DNA of 14,966 bases from Streptococcus sp. A12 (lineage in GTDB: Bacteria; Bacillota; Bacilli; Lactobacillales; Streptococcaceae). The DNA is taken from positions 1 to 14,966 of the forward strand of contig NZ_CAJPOU010000033.1 of NCBI RefSeq assembly GCF_905372335.1, given 5' to 3'. This document shows, in pieces, positions 12,704 through 14,966 of this stretch (its first letter is position 1; every line of letters starts with the position of its first letter). Below the pieces are notes generated by a model. The model was not told where the DNA came from and searched no databases. It worked only from the letters and a program-made list of their open reading frames with translations. The position numbers and the translations under genes were made by a program.

Positions 12704-13399
12704 CTAGGAGAAAAGATGCTGGATGGTTGATAAGATGATGGGTAAGCTATAAATGAAGTTCAAGCCGATATGAGCAAGGATAGGATAATACAAGGAGCCC
12801 GTCTTTTCATTCAATAATCCAAAAATAAGGGCGGGGATGGTATAGATCAAAAAACTCAAAAAAGTAAAAGGATGCTGGAGGAATTGAAGTCCACTATAGA
12901 TAAGGGCTGGGGCCCATACACTCGCGTAGAAGGGCCATTTTTTAAAATAGGCTTGGACAAGCGCTCCACGAAAGATCAGTTCCACGGTCATCGGTCGAAT
13001 GATGACCACTAATACAAAGAGGATGAGAGAGCCTAAGGCTTCCAAGGTCACCGGAAAAGAGTGATAAATAGCTAGACGTCCTTTGGTGAACCCACTGAGA
13101 AAGTAGTCTAGCCAGTAGATGGCACAACTGGAGAATATAGTAGCGTAGATAGCGGGAAGGAATTGTTTCTTCTTCGCCCACTGAAAAACCATACGTGGAC
13201 TGTATTTCCTTACCAATGAAAAAACAAGTATCAAATAACCTGCCTCTAAAAAGAGAAGAGTCCAAAAATAGCTAAGAGCTTGGCCGACTTGGTTGCTGAC
13301 TAGTTGGGCCAACTCGCGAAATTGTGGCCGAACTAAGATATAGAAGACCAGTAGTAAGAGTGGATAAAAGACCTTGGCCTTTGTCTTTAAAAATTTCAT
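12704..13399 (-). CDS. CPBP-family membrane protein, probably catalytically inactive
   Basis: A 231-residue multi-pass membrane protein with about six to eight hydrophobic segments. It fits the CPBP (CAAX protease / bacteriocin-processing, Abi) family. Motif 1, normally EExxxR, reads V139-E140-L-I-F-R144, so the first glutamate is missing (codon GTG). Motif 2, normally FxxxH, reads Y168-S-G-L-Q172, with the histidine replaced. Motif 3, HxxxN, is intact at H210 and N214. In archaeal Rce1 the four catalytic residues correspond to the first Glu, the motif 2 His, and the motif 3 His and Asn, so two of four appear lost. It could be a pseudo-protease with a binding or immunity role; some CPBP proteins act in bacteriocin self-immunity. 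The ATG at 13399 has AAAGGA four bases upstream. It is transcribed alone. Confidence 0.8.
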   Translation of the reverse strand: MKFLKTKAKVFYPLLLLVFYILVRPQFRELAQLVSNQVGQALSYFWTLLFLEAGYLILVFSLVRKYSPRMVFQWAKKKQFLPAIYATIFSSCAIYWLDYFLSGFTKGRLAIYHSFPVTLEALGSLILFVLVVIIRPMTVELIFRGALVQAYFKKWPFYASVWAPALIYSGLQFLQHPFTFLSFLIYTIPALIFGLLNEKTGSLYYPILAHIGLNFIYSLPIILSTIQHLFS

Positions 13400-13436
13400 A
13401 CATTCCTTTCGAGGGAGACAAAAAATGATTTATTGC

Positions 13437-13465
13437 ATCTTACCATAATCATTCCTAGGATTCAA
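13437..13465 (-). promoter_or_regulatory. promoter of the CPBP gene
   Basis: TTGAAT (13460-13465) and TAAGAT (13437-13442) are separated by 17 bases on the minus strand, with TGG just ahead of the -10 box making it an extended type. Transcription would start near 13430, leaving a leader of about 30 bases. Confidence 0.65.
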
Positions 13466-13479
13466 TTAGAAAGTGAACC

Positions 13480-13509
13480 AAAAAAGGTCGAGACAACCGT
13501 CTCTGACCT
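13480..13509 (-). terminator. terminator after the TDT transporter gene
   Basis: On the minus strand AGGTC-A-GAGAC pairs with GTCTC-GACCT around a GGTT loop, with one bulged A, followed by six T. The stem begins at the base after the TAG stop codon. Confidence 0.88.
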
Positions 13510-14427
13510 CTAATTTCTATTGGAATGCTCGTTCTCCCCTTTTATGTAAATCACAAAGCCTACAAGCACGGACACAAGAATGGCTAGACACAGAATGGTT
13601 TCTAACCAGACAAGGGGCCTTAACAGAGAACTGTGCAATAGGCCTTGGGCCATTTTCAAGGAAGTAGCTGTGATGACCGTCGGGAAGGTTAAAGCTGAAA
13701 AGGCTGGTTGAAAGCCCTCTTTTATCATTCTAGGTAGACGCGTTAAAACGAAGAAATAAAAAGCTTGAGAGAGTCCGACCATGGTGTATAACAGCCAAAC
13801 AGGTAGACCGACTCCACCCACACGAACCAGGGCCGCTAACAGAAGAGAAAAGGGGGCACAATAAATCCCTTCTTGTCCCAATAAGTGGCTCGGTAAAGGG
13901 GTGGTTTTCAACCCCTGGTATATCAAGGGGTAAAGAATCAAGGTTAAGACAAAGCCAAATCCGAGAGTCAGATGGGCCAGCCCAACCACTCCTACTACTG
14001 GGTAGGTCAAGGCAGCAACAGCAATCCCCACATAAAGAACGGTCCAACTAGGGGTGGCATTGGCTCTCGGTTTTGCCAATATATGGGTCTTGGTAAAGTA
14101 GAAGATCAACCCACAATCTAAGAGGAAAGCAGTCCACCAAACTGCCTGGGCGAGTCCTCCAAATGTCGGAAAGAGTCGTAAGAGATAAGTCGATAGAATC
14201 ATCCCAGCCATGGGAAAAGTCGCCATCCCAGACAGAAGGGCCGGTTCTTGTAGTTCGATTTTGGTTTCTCGCCAGTCAATTAGATGGAGACATAAAAAGA
14301 AAACCCATAGAATCAAACCCATCAAACTGAATAAATGAGCCAGAACTGGGAAGGTATCAGATAGAAGGTTTCCAGCCCCTGCTAAACCTAACAGACAACC
14401 TGAAAATGCTAAAGGAATCTTTTTCAT
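13510..14427 (-). CDS. TDT (TehA/SLAC1-type) family membrane transporter
   Basis: A 305-residue, highly hydrophobic protein with about ten membrane segments and short loops, as in the tellurite-resistance/dicarboxylate transporter (TDT) family, whose known members include TehA, SLAC1 anion channels and Mae1. The N-terminus MKKIPLAFSGCLLGLAGAGN and the late segment FSALTFPTVITATS are typical of the family. Streptococcal homologues are sometimes annotated exfoliative toxin, which this architecture does not support. The substrate cannot be read from the sequence; an anion or small acid is likely. The frame is open to a TTG at 14439, but the ATG at 14427 has GGAG six bases upstream and is preferred. 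It has its own promoter and terminator. Confidence 0.82.
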   Translation of the reverse strand: MKKIPLAFSGCLLGLAGAGNLLSDTFPVLAHLFSLMGLILWVFFLCLHLIDWRETKIELQEPALLSGMATFPMAGMILSTYLLRLFPTFGGLAQAVWWTAFLLDCGLIFYFTKTHILAKPRANATPSWTVLYVGIAVAALTYPVVGVVGLAHLTLGFGFVLTLILYPLIYQGLKTTPLPSHLLGQEGIYCAPFSLLLAALVRVGGVGLPVWLLYTMVGLSQAFYFFVLTRLPRMIKEGFQPAFSALTFPTVITATSLKMAQGLLHSSLLRPLVWLETILCLAILVSVLVGFVIYIKGENEHSNRN

Positions 14428-14455
14428 CTTGATCTCCAATCATTTTATCGCTTTC

Positions 14456-14464
14456 AGTATACCA
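14456..14464 (-). promoter_or_regulatory. promoter of the TDT transporter gene (extended -10)
   Basis: TGGTATACT on the minus strand is an extended -10 motif with one change from TATAAT. No good -35 box lies upstream. Transcription would begin about 20 bases before the ATG. Confidence 0.5.
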
Positions 14465-14486
14465 TAAAATACCAGGAGGGGTCATC

Positions 14487-14520
14487 AAAAAAAAGTAGAC
14501 ACTAAAACTACTTCTTTTTT
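14487..14520. terminator. terminator after the remnant genes at the right edge
   Basis: AAGTAG and CTACTT form a short stem extended by A-U pairs around a nine-base loop, with T-runs on both strands (eight T after the stem on the minus strand). It probably ended the operon whose remains occupy 14533-14966. Confidence 0.65.
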
Positions 14521-14532
14521 AAAAAGCTTTAA

Positions 14533-14607
14533 TTACTCTAGTATATAAGGAATTATGGAGTTTTTTGCTGTAAATAAGTCCCATAAATCTCTAAAGATCA
14601 TTAACAC
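14533..14607 (-). pseudogene. 24-codon ORF, probably the stub of a truncated gene
   Basis: A GTG start (14605-14607) follows GGGGAG by six bases and opens a frame that reads (M)LMIFRDLWDLFTAKNSIIP and ends five residues later at TAA. It begins 15 bases past the end of the decayed gene at 14623-14966, as the next gene of an operon would. The good ribosome-binding site and the early end suggest the front of a gene that lost its remainder, although a genuine small membrane-associated peptide cannot be excluded. I recognise no family. Confidence 0.35.
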
Positions 14608-14622
14608 ATAGAACTCCCCTAC

Positions 14623-14966
14623 TTAAATGTAAAACTGAAAGCTACCAATAACCTCATCAAAGGCATCAATCAAAATACTGTTGCTTTCCAGAACATTGAC
14701 CACTTTAAAACTAGAATTTTCATCGTTTTGGACATCAAAAAGGAGAGAACCAATTCGATCCTCTCCAAGGTGTAACGTTTCCTCACCCATTATAGCTGAC
14801 AAAATACCCAGAATTCTTCTCCAATCTCCCTCTGAGATTTTAGAGTAGCAATCTTGACACTTACTTCTTTAGAATGCAAACTATAAGCCTCTGTCAACAT
14901 TCTTAAATGAGAATAAATGTATTCCTATTTTGCAATTTCTTCCAACATTTTTTCAATGTGTTGGAT
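14623..14966 (-). pseudogene. degenerate protein gene, continues past the right edge
   Basis: On the minus strand the frame entering the window reads IQHIEKMLEEIAK and then hits an in-frame TAG. The same frame then continues as EYIYSHLRMLTEAYSLHSKE and on to KIATL. Near 14840 the coding sense moves to another frame, which reads ISEGDWRRILGILSAIMGEE, then GEDRIGSLLFDVQND, VVNVLESNSILIDAFDEV and finally GSFQFYI before TAA. Both parts look protein-like, with helices first and a beta-rich end. One nonsense change plus one frameshift therefore appear to have broken a single gene of at least 114 codons. I do not recognise the family. An ORF starting at the internal ATG (MGEETLHLGED, about 55 codons) could still be translated. 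Confidence 0.5.

Noticed and set aside
13510..14427. Exfoliative toxin, a label often attached to homologues of this gene.
   Set aside because: The protein is a ten-segment membrane transporter of the TDT type with no serine-protease features.
14428..14439. Longer TDT transporter reading from TTG 14439.
   Set aside because: The GGAG that would serve the ATG at 14427 overlaps this codon, and no site supports the TTG.
1..14966. CRISPR arrays, phage genes, insertion sequences and toxin-antitoxin pairs.
   Set aside because: No regularly spaced repeats, transposase or integrase motifs, terminal inverted repeats with target duplications, or paired small toxin-like genes were seen.

Overview
The window looks like a chromosomal housekeeping segment from Streptococcus, probably a viridans-group (mitis/sanguinis-like) species. 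The basis is the gene order rnpA-yidC-jag, rpmH, tatD-rnmV-rsmA, rsgA-rpe-thiN-rmuC-yhaM-purR, the low-to-moderate G+C, and proteins such as RsgA and YhaM that closely match remembered pneumococcal versions. All protein genes read on the minus strand, so transcription runs from high to low coordinates. Only two tRNA genes lie on the plus strand. No database search was possible; every assignment rests on motifs, length, synteny and start-site logic.

Layout in the direction of transcription. (1) 14966-14533: decayed remnant of a gene (in-frame stop plus frameshift) followed by a 24-codon ORF and a terminator. (2) 14427-12704: a TDT/TehA-SLAC1-like membrane transporter and a CPBP-family membrane protein, each with its own promoter and terminator. 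The CPBP protein appears to lack two of the four catalytic residues. (3) 12597-10476: rnpA-yidC-jag (khpB), an RNase P protein / membrane insertase / RNA-binding operon closed by a hairpin. (4) 10389-9745: a 214-residue protein of unknown function. (5) 9598-9464: rpmH (L34) with a near-consensus promoter, a GTG start and a strong terminator. (6) 9341-6429: tatD-rnmV-DUF2314/DUF2185 gene-rsmA. (7) 6207-6382, plus strand: tRNA-Leu(CAG) and tRNA-Ser(CGA), with a two-way terminator shared with rsmA. (8) 6024-1651: the tightly overlapped operon rsgA-rpe-thiN-rmuC-yhaM. (9) 1520-138: purR and a small membrane-anchored protein. A near-consensus promoter then reads out of the left edge, probably into rpsL-rpsG-fusA.

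The theme is RNA and ribosome maturation: RNase P protein, RNase M5 (5S rRNA), RsmA and RsgA (30S maturation), L34, KhpB, YhaM exoribonuclease and two tRNAs. Membrane biogenesis (YidC), the pentose phosphate pathway (Rpe), thiamine pyrophosphate synthesis (ThiN) and purine regulation (PurR) are interleaved.

I found no CRISPR array, phage, insertion sequence or obvious new defence system. The points most worth a second look are the predicted catalytically dead CPBP protein, the layered PurBox/terminator/duplicated -10 element ahead of purR, an immunity-type DUF2185 domain fixed in a ribosome-maturation operon, the degenerate locus at the right edge, and several non-ATG starts (TTG for rsgA, rnmV and rnpA; GTG for yidC and rpmH).
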